From the NCBI GenBank assembly GCA_035772735.1, contig JASDFA010000007.1, positions 147,559,001 to 147,623,000 on the forward strand: a DNA stretch of 64,000 bases. Direction: 5' to 3'. The stretch comes from Datura wrightii. Its lineage: Eukaryota; Streptophyta; Magnoliopsida; Solanales; Solanaceae. The translations under genes and the position numbers were made by a program. Under the pieces are notes generated by a model, which was not told the origin of the DNA, ran no database searches, and saw nothing but the letters and a program-made list of their open reading frames with translations. How positions within the stretch are numbered: position 1 is the stretch's first letter; every line of letters begins with the position of its first letter. Positions 25,401-35,653 of this stretch are shown here, piece by piece.

Positions 25401-28400
25401 AGCTTTTTTGTTACTCTACAGTGTAGGAAAAGATGGTTTATTGTCTCAGCTTCTCTCTCACAAAAAAAGCATCTTGAGCATAAGGGAAGACCTCTTTTCA
25501 TCAAGTTATCCTGTGTTAACACAACTTGTCTAGCTACTAACCACACAAAACAGGTCACCTTGTATGGATTCTTGACTTTCCATATCATTCTCCAAGGCAA
25601 GTAGCTAACCTGAGATGTAGTGTTGCTGAGTTCTTTGTAGGCTGACTTTACAGAGAACTTACCTTGTTTGTCATTCAGCCACAATAATCTGTCCTCTCCA
25701 TCAGTAAAATCCTTGAACTGATCTAGTGCATTATATAGTTCTACCAGCCTCTCGACTTCCCAATCATTAAATATCCTCCTGAAGCTTAGATTCCATCCTT
25801 GATTATCTGTGACTTCAGAAATAGTTGCAGTCTGTTGTTGATTCAAAAGATATAAATCTGGAAACATACGTCTCAGTGGGTATGGTCCCAACCAAACATC
25901 ACTCCAGAAGGATGCCTTGCCTCCATTGCCAACTTGTATCTTTGCTTTCTGCCAAAGAATTGACCATTGGTTTCTGATTGTTCTCCACAGGCCAACACCA
26001 TATGGGTTGTTCACTTCCTTTGTTATCCAATGATTCTCCACTCCATATCTAGACATGATAGTTTATTTCCAAAGACCAAGATCCTCTGAGGCATATAACC
26101 ATAACCATTTGAGGAGCAGGCTCTTATTCTGTGTCTTCAAATTCCTGATACCCAAGCCACCCTTCTGTTTGCTGGCAGTGACTACCTCTCAGTTAACCAA
26201 GTGGTACTTTTTGGATTCACAGTTGCCTTGCCATAAGAAATTTCTTCTGAGTGCATCCATCTTTTTGATAACTTTTGTAGGCATGGAGAATAGTGACATC
26301 ATATAGGTAGGCATGGAATCAAGTACACTATTGATTAGAGTTACTCTACCCCCAAGAGAGAGATATTGGCTCTTCCAATTAGACAGTTCTTCTCACATTT
26401 CTCCAACATCCCATTCCAAATATTTGTAGACTTTCTTTTGGCTCCCAGTGGCATGCCCAAATATGTGTAGGTAAATTTCCTACCTTTCCAGCCAATATGT
26501 TGGCCAAGGAGTTAATTTTTGGAACTTCATTGATTGGGAACACATAACTCTTCCCCCAGTTTATGTGTAGCCCAAATTTGTGAGATTATCTTTTCATCCT
26601 GTGCACTTTCTTTACCCTTATATATGACTGATGATCTTATTTGTTAATTGTCTATGATAGAGTCTTATCTATTGGTAATCACTAATTAGTGATGCAATCA
26701 ATTAAGCGCTACACTTATGATGAGTACCTCTGCGTTGCTATTTTCTTGTATGTCGACAATATCGATATGTTCCTTTCTCTAACCGGGCTACACGGTTTTT
26801 GAAAGTTAAAGAGATTAGATACAACCACACTTATTGTATCTCTTCTCCCACATGTTTTTCTTTTGTTTTTGCTACATTGCTTTTCTTCGACATGTTATGC
26901 ATATTTTGCTTTACTAACCAATTTAATTATAAAATGCTTTCTTAATTGAAACATGATTCTTTACTTGTATCTATTCTGGCAGTTAAAAGAAAAGTGAGTT
27001 CCATTGCAATGTTTGGTTTCCATCACTTGCTGCTCCAGAAAGGACTTCAAAACTGATCACATTTTCTCCAACTTATTGGGGCACTAGACTAATGAAGATC
27101 TCCCTGGATGTGAAAAACCATTTGAATATATGTATTGATTCTTCTCATTAAGCAATAATTTAAATATATGTATTGATTCTTATCAATCGCAATAATTTAT
27201 TGTTGAAAAATTTTATTCTTCGTCACTCTCAAATAGACAAGGGATTTTTAACAACTGCTCTCGTATTTGGGAAGTAAAGTGAAATTGAATAACGAAGTTC
27301 TTAATTATTGAAGTTCTAAATTTTCTTTATTCCCCCTTTTTAGTGTTTGCAGGGTGGATCTTTGAAAACTTATATCAAGAATAAACAAGTATGATAACTT
27401 AAGCCAAGTTGTTAAAAGTTCCAAAAAAAATAGTTAAAAGTTTGATATTTTTTTTTTTGAGTTTTAATGTTGATATGTGTTGGGAGTCACTTTTGGTGTG
27501 TATTTGTGTGTTCAGTTCATTTTTCATGAGCGTATGATTTTGGTGTGTTTGGAACTTGGACTGAGATGTAGTTATTATTGTATATTACTTTGTTAAAACA
27601 TGTATGATTTGAATCAGTAGCATCCCCTTTCAGTAAAAGATGTGTTAACCATTTCATGGTGCTTACCGATAGGATGGTTGGTTAGTTTACTCCTGACTTA
27701 GTTGCTAAAACTAGATTAGGTGGATCCTAGAGTTTGTAGAGACATGTAGAAACTATAGCTTAGGGAGTTTAATATGGTGAAAAGTAGGTGTCTAGAAGGG
27801 TTAGATGATGTAATATGTGTGTATTGTATTGTTCTTTTTGTTCTCCACAGTGGTCCAAGGCAAATGGAATCTTTTATGCCAAAACATTACAGCATAATTG
27901 TGCATTCGCATGTTCTCATGTTCGATCTTTTGATTTATTTCTACAGGTTGGAGGTGACTAAAGCAAAGACTCTCACAAAGTTGTAGGTTAAAGAGCAAAA
28001 TGCAGAAAAGTATCAAGGCCTGTTTTCAAAATGAATTACAACAACAGCATATCCAGTAATTCCACAAATGGGGCCTGGGGAGGATAATGTGTACGCAAAC
28101 CTTACCCCTTACTTGGAAGGTAGAAAGGTTGTTTCCGATAGAATTACATGGTACTAATATAAAAAAGTTACATAGTTATCGGTATACCTGATGAAATTAG
28201 AGATTTTGTATATGACATGTCAAAGGATTTTGTGTTTGACATGTAAATAAAAATAGGAAAAAAAATGATCTTGAATATTTTAGTACAAAGGCAATTATAA
28301 ATGAAATGATTTATATTTGTGATTCAATTGATTCAAAAATTTAATTTTTATATGCATATACATGATTCCTTTTTTTCTTTTATCTTAACTAAATTTACAA

Positions 28401-29285
28401 AAAGGACACATTCTATATATTATGATTTCATGCGGGCATTTTCATTAGTACTAGTACTATTGAGGGGTAACTCTATACATATAAAAAGAGAATCTAGAAC
28501 TGCCTCTAATGCTATTCTCCAATATCTTGTCGTGGATAAAGTGAAAATAAAGAATCAGCCAAAGGTCGGCAGCAAATATCACAAAGACACCCGAAGGACG
28601 AGCCTTGGCCAATTCAAATCAAAATAGAAGGAGCACCAAATACAAATGGAAACCGAATATTGACCACATTGTAAGAGAATGATACCTTCTTCCCACCATT
28701 GTAGAAAACAGGATAGCCTTCCAGTAAACCAGTCTCGAAAAGCTCCTTAACCGTTGCAGGGATTACCGTTATTGCAATCTTCTTTGACATTTTCATTTCT
28801 AGTTTCTTCGTAGGTGTACCTGACATGGTTACACCACTTCTCTCATCAACTTCACCTCCAGAATTTCCATTCGCAATCTCCAATAGCTCCCTCTTCCGGC
28901 CCAAAGCTGACCGTGTGAACCGCCTAATCCTCGACTTTTCCTTAACTTCAACCTCCACGACATCACTGTTAGACGCTGGAATTGCTGACTTACCCTCCGT
29001 TACATCCATATTTACGACTTTACCACTTGAATTGCCGTTTGTTTTATCTGCCGTCTTCAGCCTCTTGTTCCTCCTGTATACAACGACACCGTTGCTACCA
29101 CTAACCTTAACCTGAGTTTCCTCGAACCGGTCGGTGGAAATCGAACTAGTCAATTCCGGTTTGGTTTCGTCCGGCCTATGGCGGTTCGGATCACCGGGTT
29201 CCGGTTCGAATTCTGATACAGGAGACTGATATGGCGGTTCATCCGCCGATGAGATGTCAAATTCACGCTTTGTTTCTGCCGTCAT
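13428..29285 (-). CDS. PHD-finger / GNAT acetyltransferase-like nuclear regulator with TDBD regions (IDM1/ROS4-like family)
   Basis: There are 21 exons: 28686-29285, 22596-22667, 22261-22465, 22067-22154, 20059-20151, 19863-19940, 19652-19748, 19477-19541, 19299-19380, 19122-19181, 18997-19049, 18706-18872, 16236-16449, 16087-16144, 15951-16007, 15547-15792, 14842-14906, 14681-14737, 14495-14588, 13641-13781 and 13428-13556. They total 2721 nt, or 906 residues. Order of domains: a basic N-terminus; TDBD 1 (ELFETGLLEGYPVFYNGG ... ICRDCKG); TDBD 2 (KMHRLVFEEGGLPEGTEVAY ... SQFEAHAGWASRKK); PHD 1 (LCIICADGG ... KWYCKYC, about 528-570); a second Cys-rich PHD-like region (CVLCR ... KWFC, about 620-675); and a GNAT fold (about 745-865, with VGSQGKGYFQLLF). 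Family members act on chromatin, and IDM1 acetylates histone H3. The exon 7/8 junction is uncertain: exon 8 could start at 19549 with a different donor. An upstream in-frame ATG at 29327 is an alternative start. Confidence 0.9.
15020..15110 (+). mobile_element. SINE-like repeat, copy 1
   Basis: The block AACAACATACCCAGTG, then TCCCACAGGTGAGGTCTGGG and CTTACCCCTACCTCG, matches the repeat at 28028-28145 and a widespread solanaceous SINE body. It lies in the intron between exons 16 and 17 of the PHD/GNAT gene, antisense to it, and has an internal deletion. Confidence 0.6.
17286..17367. repeat. Perfect 41-bp tandem duplication
   Basis: ATATTTAATAAATTACATAG followed by CTGAACACAGCTAGTGGAAA occurs twice in a row without a mismatch, which indicates a recent duplication. 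Confidence 0.9.
17590..17802 (-). mobile_element. TS-like SINE (minus strand)
   Basis: Read on the minus strand it starts CCCAAGGGTGTG and ends near GACCTGGACACC, beside a T-rich plus-strand tract. The body carries GGGTACC- and TAACTCTGTCCA-type blocks shared with the copies at 23720 and 45959. A C-rich expansion at 17758-17782 has replaced part of the tRNA-like head. Confidence 0.7.
20632..20664. repeat. Short inverted repeat (10-bp stem)
   Basis: AACTGGTGGA and TCCACCAGTT are perfect inverted copies separated by 13 bases. They lie in the intron between exons 4 and 5 of the PHD/GNAT gene. No known element was recognised. Confidence 0.6.
22769..23080. repeat. Tandem duplication of about 150 bp
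   Basis: The two units share GATCAACAGCA, GTTACATGA, TATGTAGTTACAAAATTAAT and TTTTATAAATTTAG, in the same order and orientation. They differ by substitutions and small indels. Confidence 0.75.
23381..23462. repeat. Direct repeat, copy 1 of 2 within intron 1
   Basis: The block with TTGAGGGG, ACATATAAAT, AGAGAATCTAGAACTGCCTC and CTCCAAT recurs at 28443-28524 in the same orientation, about 5.06 kb away, with high similarity. Confidence 0.8.
23720..24025 (+). mobile_element. TS-like SINE with internal duplication
   Basis: The head CCCAAGGGTGTAGCCTAGTGG carries the A box, and GGTCTCAGGTTCAAACCTC the B box. The body (GGTGGACAGAGTTACCTG, GGCAGTTATCCCGTGG, GGTGCGCACAAGCTGG) identifies the tobacco TS/SolS type. 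A segment of about 59 bp (23822-23881 and 23882-23940) is doubled. The 3' tail is an ATGT microsatellite (24001-24025) rather than the TTG repeats usual for TS. Confidence 0.85.
24988..26560 (-). mobile_element. LINE retrotransposon, 3' fragment
   Basis: An open frame of about 313 codons (26056-25115) carries the zinc-binding reverse-transcriptase-associated domain: FSVKSAYKEL, WKVKNPYKVTCFVWLVARQ, then CSRCFFCEREAETINHLFLHC and IWWTVWKERNQRCF. Further upstream on the same strand, remnants of the reverse transcriptase C-terminus are readable after frameshifts (SLGGRVTLINSVLDSMP, LRRNFLWQG, KQKGGLGI). The 3' end is an A-rich tail at about 24988-24996. It is 5'-truncated and lies in intron 1 of the PHD/GNAT gene in the same orientation. 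Confidence 0.85.
28028..28145 (+). mobile_element. SINE-like repeat, copy 2
   Basis: TTACAACAACAGCATATCCA, then AATGGGGCCTGGGGAGGATA, GTGTACGCAAACCTTACCCC and AGGTTGTTTCCGATAG form the body of a widespread solanaceous SINE. It is antisense to the host PHD/GNAT gene and more complete than the copy at 15020. Confidence 0.7.
28443..28524. repeat. Direct repeat, copy 2 of 2 within intron 1
   Basis: This is the partner of 23381-23462. It sits about 160 bp downstream of the exon 1 donor site of the PHD/GNAT gene. Confidence 0.8.
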
Positions 29286-30544
29286 TGGAGCTGATGTGTT
29301 CCGAGAGGTGTGTGAACACAACAACAACTCAAAGAGGGAGAAATTGAACTATCGATCTGTAAAGAAGAGAGAATTGAGAAGCATGAATCGGAGTTTCTGT
29401 TGACGAACAGTGTTATAACCCTTCGGCGATGGCAAGACGAAGACGAAAGGGGATTGGAGTTGGAATGAGCAAGTGAGAAATTGGAGTTATTTTTGTATCC
29501 ATTTTTTTTTCTTTTTATTTATGGAATACCAAAACGACCCCTAATCAAATTTGATCTTAGGCCCGTTTGAACGTGATTACAGTTAGACTTGAAATTGAAA
29601 TTTTACTTGTTTTTAATTTGAATTTTAAAAGTTATATTTATTGTCATAAATATAAAAATTTCATAATTTATAAAATTATTAAAAAGAAATTCTCAACTCA
29701 CATAATTTTATCAAATAAGTATACAGAGGCGGATTCACATGTATGAGTGAGAATACATGTGCACCGTTAATTTTAAAAAAATATTTATATATGTGTTTAT
29801 TATAGCTTTAGAATGATTATATATTAGTTCGTGCATTCTTAATAATAAAAGTCAACTTGGTGCATTTGGTTGCCAGGGTGTTTATAATCCATTTGTTAGA
29901 GCTCGGCAACCTCAGCATGTGTTCAAATCCCCATTGTTATATTTTTGTTTCAAACCGGAAACCTCAAGATGTAAAATGAGTTTGTTGACCATCAAACAAT
30001 ATATTAAATTGTGTTATCTAAATTTATTTATAATATTTATTAGTATCACATTAAATTTTATGTGTATTTAGCAATATTTTTTGATGAGGCAATTTTGGTG
30101 TCACATGACATCCCTTGGACTAACATACATACCCTGGACTAACATACATCCCCTCTTAGTGGTGCCTCCGTCATCTTCAAATCCAAGATTCGTGAGCAAA
30201 TCATAATTCATGACAAAGTATAATATGCTATCAGGAGGCTTTTATAAAAAACGCAACATTTTTCGATTGAACTTTAGTTCAACGAAAATAAAAATTGAAC
30301 ATGAGTTGTAGTGTAACTACTCTTTAATATAATCCTTCGGCATGATATATACAATATATTCACGTTAAGCATGCATTTAACAATTTTGTTACTTGGAGTT
30401 AATTGTTGGTCAATGTCACTAGCAACTATATTATCATATTCATATTTTGAAAATATTTCATCATTTCTTTGATATTCTCGTAAAAAAATATGTAGCACAC
30501 TACACAAGTTACGACAAGGATCACCTGTGTATTAATATTATAGT

Positions 30545-31424
30545 TACTGGTGAGCATAAATATCAAAAAATTGAAAAACTGAACCAAACCAAACTAATGC
30601 AATGTTTTCAATTTTTGGTTCAGTTTTGATTCTATTTTATCTAAAACTTTGGTATTCGATTTTAGGATATTGGTTTTCCGATTTTCGGTTTAACGGATAT
30701 TTTATATATTCTTTTTGAAATAAAATAAAATAAAATTATAACTTAATTTAAATTTTTAAAAAAAACTACACTCAACCTAATCCCAAAAACCACTTAGAGA
30801 TTTATTTATATAATTGACATAATTGTTTAAGTTTTTCATAAATAGCAAGTTTTATAACAATTTTAGCATGTTACAAAAATTCATACGATTACTAATATGC
30901 TTTGAAAGAGAAATAAAATATTTAACATTTATTTAACAAGAAATCAATGACACAAATTATTGAAATCTTTAAAGACCCTTAAGTTTTTATTCGGTCAATT
31001 ATAAGGATATTAAGTAAATAAGAAAATTTACTATGACACGCTATATACCTGTTACTAAATGTAAATCAACTAATCTTCCTAAGAATTTGTAAATAAAAAT
31101 TTACAATATTGCTTAATTCATTTTTTTTCCCTTGAAAATTTAGCTTAATTTGAATGAAACTTTGAAACACAAAACTTAAAATAATTTATTTTTGAATTAA
31201 AAGAAATAAATAACTAATTTTTAATTTAAAAAGTAGCTCATTTTACAAGCAGAAAAATAGTCCATTAATTGGGCCTATACTGAAAAAATTGAATTAGAAA
31301 AACCGAATCGAATTTAACCGAACTTGAAAAAATCAAAAATCTAATTAGTTTAGTTAGGTGTCCGGTACACACTAATGAAAAATTGAACCGAAAATTTTAA
31401 AATATCAAACGCGCACCCCTAGTT
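30545..31424. repeat. Non-coding repeat rich in AACCGAA/TTCGGTT motifs
   Basis: The edges carry mirror-type motifs: a TGAACCAAACC/TTTGGTTCAG side on the left and AACCGAA ... GCGCACCCC on the right. The sequence resembles common plant non-autonomous elements, but a family could not be assigned. Confidence 0.35.
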
Positions 31425-31907
31425 ATAATGATTCAGTCTTATCTCAATATTCTGAATCTATTTTTTCAAGCTCCAAATGTTCGTTGGATAATGCATAAAA
31501 TAAAGTAGTTTAGATGATTATATTTGCAATAAATGATGAGTCTTTTATTTTATATATATATAATATAAATTTACGGATTAAGTTTTAAATTAAAAAATAA
31601 ATAACATTATAACTTGGAATTTAAAATTCTCAATTTTGGTTAATTTGGAGTTATAAATCATGATGTGAAATTAAATTTGAAGTTTTGTTCATATTTCATA
31701 AACAAATGCTGATTTTAAATCGAAATTTTAATTTAAGCTCCAAATTTTATGACCAAACGTCTACTTATTTTGGCCAAAAACCGATGAACCCTCGAAATTA
31801 GTTTAAATTTCATTTTGACATCTTATTTTCGCCAAGTCCTTTTGAGCACCTTGTGTATAAGTATAGAGTTTTTGTATTATTGAAAAAAAAATTTAATTAC
31901 GATTTTC

Positions 31908-32166
31908 ATTATTTCCTTCGTTTCAAAATAAGTGGTGTTTTAGCCTTTTCATTTTGTTTCAAAATAAGTGGTGTTTTACATTATCAAGAAGGTATTAATG
32001 CTGTTTTTCTAATTTTACTCTTATTTAAATAAAGAGAGATTTATAAACTACTAAAAAAAGTATTTATTAAAGGTAAGTTAATAAAAATACATTTCACTTT
32101 CTAAAAGTGAATAGTATTTTAAGAAGTGTGTCCAAATTAAAAACACTACTTAAACGGAGGAAGTAT
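31908..32166. mobile_element. Mariner/Stowaway-like MITE with a doubled end
   Basis: The left end (TTCGTTTCAAAATAAGTGGT) and right end (ACACTACTTAAACGGAGGAAG) are inverted repeats of the CTCCGT type. The left terminal sequence is duplicated in tandem about 37 bp apart. Confidence 0.6.
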
Positions 32167-32625
32167 CAAATTTATCTTAAAATCAATCTTTGATATGTAA
32201 ATAAATTTATTCAGAATTATCCTGAGCAGTAATGACAAACAATATAATTACAAAATGAATTTATATAAATCCACAAAAATTTCAGCGGCATCCTCTTTTT
32301 AATCCATCCTGCATAATTTGCTGCTATTTTTTTCTTTTCTTTTCTTTTTTTCTGAACGTTTTGGGACTCCAAGGACTGCCTATTTGGCGGTGAATATTTC
32401 AGGAAAATCTTCAAAATTATTTGAGAAAGCTCTGGAGCAAAATTAATTTGACAAGCAGTTGGTCAGTAGGTAATTGATTCATAATTTTTAAATAGCTTTT
32501 AATTATTTTACGTATAAATTCTTGTGATTTATACTCCCCAAATATAAATTTGCATATATTGATCTACCTAAAATTAAAAGTGAAACTCAGAAATATTGTA
32601 CGTTATATTGTTAAACTTTTGTAAT

Positions 32626-32910
32626 TCATTCGTTTCAAAATAAGTAAGTATTTTTAGTTTGGACACACATCTTAAGCAAACTAATCATTTTTAAAAAGGA
32701 AAATGTACTTTTATCCACCTGCTGTTAATAAATAACTCAAAAAAGATGTAACTCTTCAGTATATTTTTGGTTATGTAAAACTCTTTCTATTTAAATAAGG
32801 GTAAAATTGAAATAATATCACTAATATCTTTCTGATTATGTAAAATACTACTTATTTTAAAATAAAATCAATAGGCTAAAGCACCACTTATTTTGAAATG
32901 ATACTCCCTT
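32626..32910. mobile_element. Mariner/Stowaway-like MITE
   Basis: The left end, TTCGTTTCAAAATAAGTAAG, is matched in inverse by CTTATTTTGAAATGATACTC on the right. It is non-coding and related to the neighbouring element at 31908-32166. Confidence 0.6.
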
Positions 32911-33327
32911 CGTTCCTTTTTAGTTGCTAGCTAGGTATACTAAAAATAGTTGCTAGTTTCAAAATTCAAGAAATAATTGATCATCTTTTTTCAACTTTAC
33001 TTTTTGTACTTAAGTCACTTTAGAATGTGAAAGAACGATTATTAAAAAAATTAGTTTTGAAGAAAATCACATCGTTATAACAAAATATTATTATAATGAA
33101 TTAACTGTAGAAATCTTTTTTTGTTGACAATGAAAGAATCAAGAAATAAGATCCTTTTCGTGAATGACAAAATCTAGAAGCTTAGGTTAAAAAATACTCT
33201 CTTCGTTCATATTTACTTGTCTAGTATTGACTTGACACATTTAAGAAGCAACCAATAGAATGACAATTTTATTATATTACCCTTTGATTTAATAAATCTA
33301 ATATTTTAAAAAATATATTGAAAAATA

Positions 33328-34052
33328 GGGGTGCTTGTCGGTTAGTTTGGTATTGTTCTGTGTGTATTACTGGTTCGATTTATTGACTTTCCATTTGTAA
33401 ACACGCTAGATCGATAATCAAATCAATAAGACATTCATTATTGGTTTTCGATTATTTGATGTTTAGTCCTTAACAGTTCGATTTTCAGTTTAATCGATAA
33501 GAAAATGCTTCTATAATATTTTTTTCTTTCTATCATTTATTTGTTCACATATACATTGCCTCCATGCTAAGAGTCTACACAAATTACAAGCAAAAGCAAA
33601 TTTAAATATGTTCTTTCTAAAACAAATTTATTTTCTTTCTTGTTAAGTAGCAAACATAAATATAGTAGCATTATAGCAATCTCTCAAAAGAAAAATAAGG
33701 TAATCATAGTTCACAATGATAGGTAGAACTTCACCAAAGCCAATGATTTCAGAACGAAAACAATAACATCAAGATAGCAACTATAAATTGCAATAGAAAA
33801 TAGAGCAAACATTTAAAATTTAAAGTCATTATTATATAATTAGGGATAAAAAGATATTTTTTTATATAATCTTACTGGGTTATCAGTTTAATGATTAATT
33901 AAAATCTTAAAACCGTAAACCGAACCAATAGCCCAATAAAAATAATTACAAAATCATTTAAAAATTATTCACCCAATAACCCGATATCGATAAACTAATA
34001 ACATTTTTTTCGATTTGATTTATCGGTTATATTGGATTTTGCACACCTTTAT
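33328..34052. repeat. Non-coding repeat element with AGGGGTGC / GCACACC ends
   Basis: It starts AGGGGTGCTTGTCGGTTAG and ends CGGTTATATTGGATTTTGCA then CACC. The two ends are partly inverted. The centre is AT-rich without a frame. Confidence 0.4.
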
Positions 34053-34449
34053 TGAGAAATGACTATAATTAATAGTAAGGAAAGATTAAATTAAAATGTA
34101 TTTAAGTCATGCACGTATTGACCATATAATTCTTTTAAGAATAAAAATTAATTTTGAAAAATAAAGTTACCATTAAATCCACATAAATTGCATAAATTTG
34201 CAATATGCCCCGTTCTACATCAGTTCTGAATTTTTTTTATTTCAATTCGTCCCTCGCTAATTTTCTCGATATGGACTTTTAGTTCAGTATATGTAACTTG
34301 TTATTACACAAATATTAAACTTTTTTCATGCCTCCATTACTTTAGCGTAATACATGTATATAATCTAATAACACAGTGATCTTGATTCCAAGCAGGTCAT
34401 ATTTAACGTTCCGATTATTTAATTCGTTTTAACAAATATTATATAATTT

Positions 34450-35010
34450 TGTAGTCAAAATAATTTTGTCACTTTCGTGTTACCCCTCGAATGACAACTC
34501 TTTTAAAAAGTTCTTAAAAATCGATCCATACAGAAAACTAATAAATGTTACTTTGAGATATATTCTAAGTGATCCTTGATTTTTTTGTGTCCAATTAGTA
34601 TCCATGGGTTTGATTGAACTTTCTTTTCTGATTCTGATATTCTATATTTTTATTGTTTCTCATTTGATATTTGATATTTTAGCGCATTTTTTGAGGTTTG
34701 ACTAATTTAAATTCATGTTAAAATAGTAACTTTGATACTTTCATGTACCCATCAAAAGAAAATCTTTATAAAATTTTTTTTTAAATTGATTCACTTTGTT
34801 TAAATTGACTGAACGCAGAAAACCTTACACTAATAAATATTACTTTGAGATATGACCTAAGTGGTCTTTGGTTTGTTCGTGTCCAATTAATATCCATGGA
34901 TTTGATTTAACTTCCTTTTATGATTGTGGTATTCTATATTTATGTCTCAATTGATATTTGATATTTTCATGCGCATTTTGAGACTTGACTAATTTGAATT
35001 TATTAAAGGA
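34450..35010. repeat. Tandem repeat, two units of about 280 bp
   Basis: The units share AATATTACTTTGAGATAT, CCTAAGTG, GTGTCCAATTA, TATCCATGG and TTGATATTTGATATTTT in order. A third, more decayed partial copy lies at about 36545-36715, on the far side of the cystatin-like gene. Confidence 0.75.
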
Positions 35011-35293
35011 GGAAACACTACCTATTAAAAGAAATTCATTTTTAGAGCTCAAATTTGAGACCTCTGATTAAGAATAAAAGGATCATATTCATTCCATCAT
35101 AATCCTCTGATTAATTATATCGGTTGGGAACATTACATAGTTGCAAAATTTGTATAGATTCCAAAGCAATAATCCAACTTAAAATGAAAAATTATCAATC
35201 ATATTTAGTACCGTCAAACGCATTAACAATTTTTTTCATATGCATATATCGACTTTGATCATTTACAACGAATGATAGTCAGATCATACATCC

Positions 35294-35653
35294 TTAGTTT
35301 TTAAGAGGAACAAATTTATCGAAGGAAATAAGTTTCTTGAAATTATCCGAACGCACAAAAACCACCGTCACATGGTGAGAAATTGTATCCCATTCATTGG
35401 CCACAATATACAACTGATAATTGACACCATCAGTAACAGAAACCCTTCTTCCCCCTTCCACTTCTTTAAGTTCATAATTGTGTTTGGCCTTTTTATTGAA
35501 CTCTTTCAAAGCAAAATTTGCAATTTCAACCACTTTAGGATCTTTTGGATCCTTTATTGGCCCATTATTTGCTGAAGAAATATCCAAGAAAGTAGAAAAA
35601 ATCACTAGGATTAAGAACATTGTATGAGGGAAAGAGTTGAATTTCAAAGCCAT
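35294..35653 (-). CDS. Cystatin-like secreted protein (phytocystatin family, degenerate motifs)
   Basis: A single-exon frame of 119 residues starts at ATG 35653. Residues 1-28 form a signal peptide (hydrophobic FLILVIFSTFL, small residues before the cut). The LARFAV-like helix signature of plant cystatins is present as VVEIANFALKEFN (41-53), and the family's VNYQLYIVA strand follows. Phytocystatins block papain-like cysteine proteases using a QxVxG loop and a C-terminal PW. Here the loop aligns with S72-V73-T74-D75-G76, so the Gln is lost, and the expected PW region reads FVRSDNF. Length fits a one-domain apoplastic cystatin. Protease inhibition is therefore doubtful. A TATA-like TTTAAATA lies upstream near 35720. 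Confidence 0.85.
   Translation of the reverse strand: MALKFNSFPHTMFLILVIFSTFLDISSANNGPIKDPKDPKVVEIANFALKEFNKKAKHNYELKEVEGGRRVSVTDGVNYQLYIVANEWDTISHHVTVVFVRSDNFKKLISFDKFVPLKN

Larger units (their letters stand above)
22668..28685. other. About 6-kb first intron of the PHD/GNAT gene
   Basis: GT-AG intron between exon 1 (ends ...NGGKK) and exon 2 (starts GIPLRG). It contains a roughly 150-bp tandem duplication (22769-23080), a TS-like SINE (23720-24025), a LINE fragment (24988-26560), a second SINE-like repeat (28028-28145) and a direct duplication 5 kb apart (23381-23462 and 28443-28524). No other host gene was seen. Confidence 0.8.
29328..35293. other. AT-rich intergenic region with MITEs and eroded elements
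   Basis: No gene was supported in this 6-kb stretch. The left end must hold the 5' region of the PHD/GNAT gene. It contains a SINE-like block (29728-30010, with GTGTTCAAATCCC resembling a B box), two larger non-coding elements (30545-31424, 33328-34052), Mariner-like MITEs (31908-32166, 32626-32910) and the tandem repeat at 34450-35010. Confidence 0.7.

Noticed and set aside
25115..26056. 313-codon frame as a host gene
   Set aside because: Its domain content (RT-associated zinc-binding region) and the frameshifted RT remnants upstream show that it is a truncated LINE in an intron.
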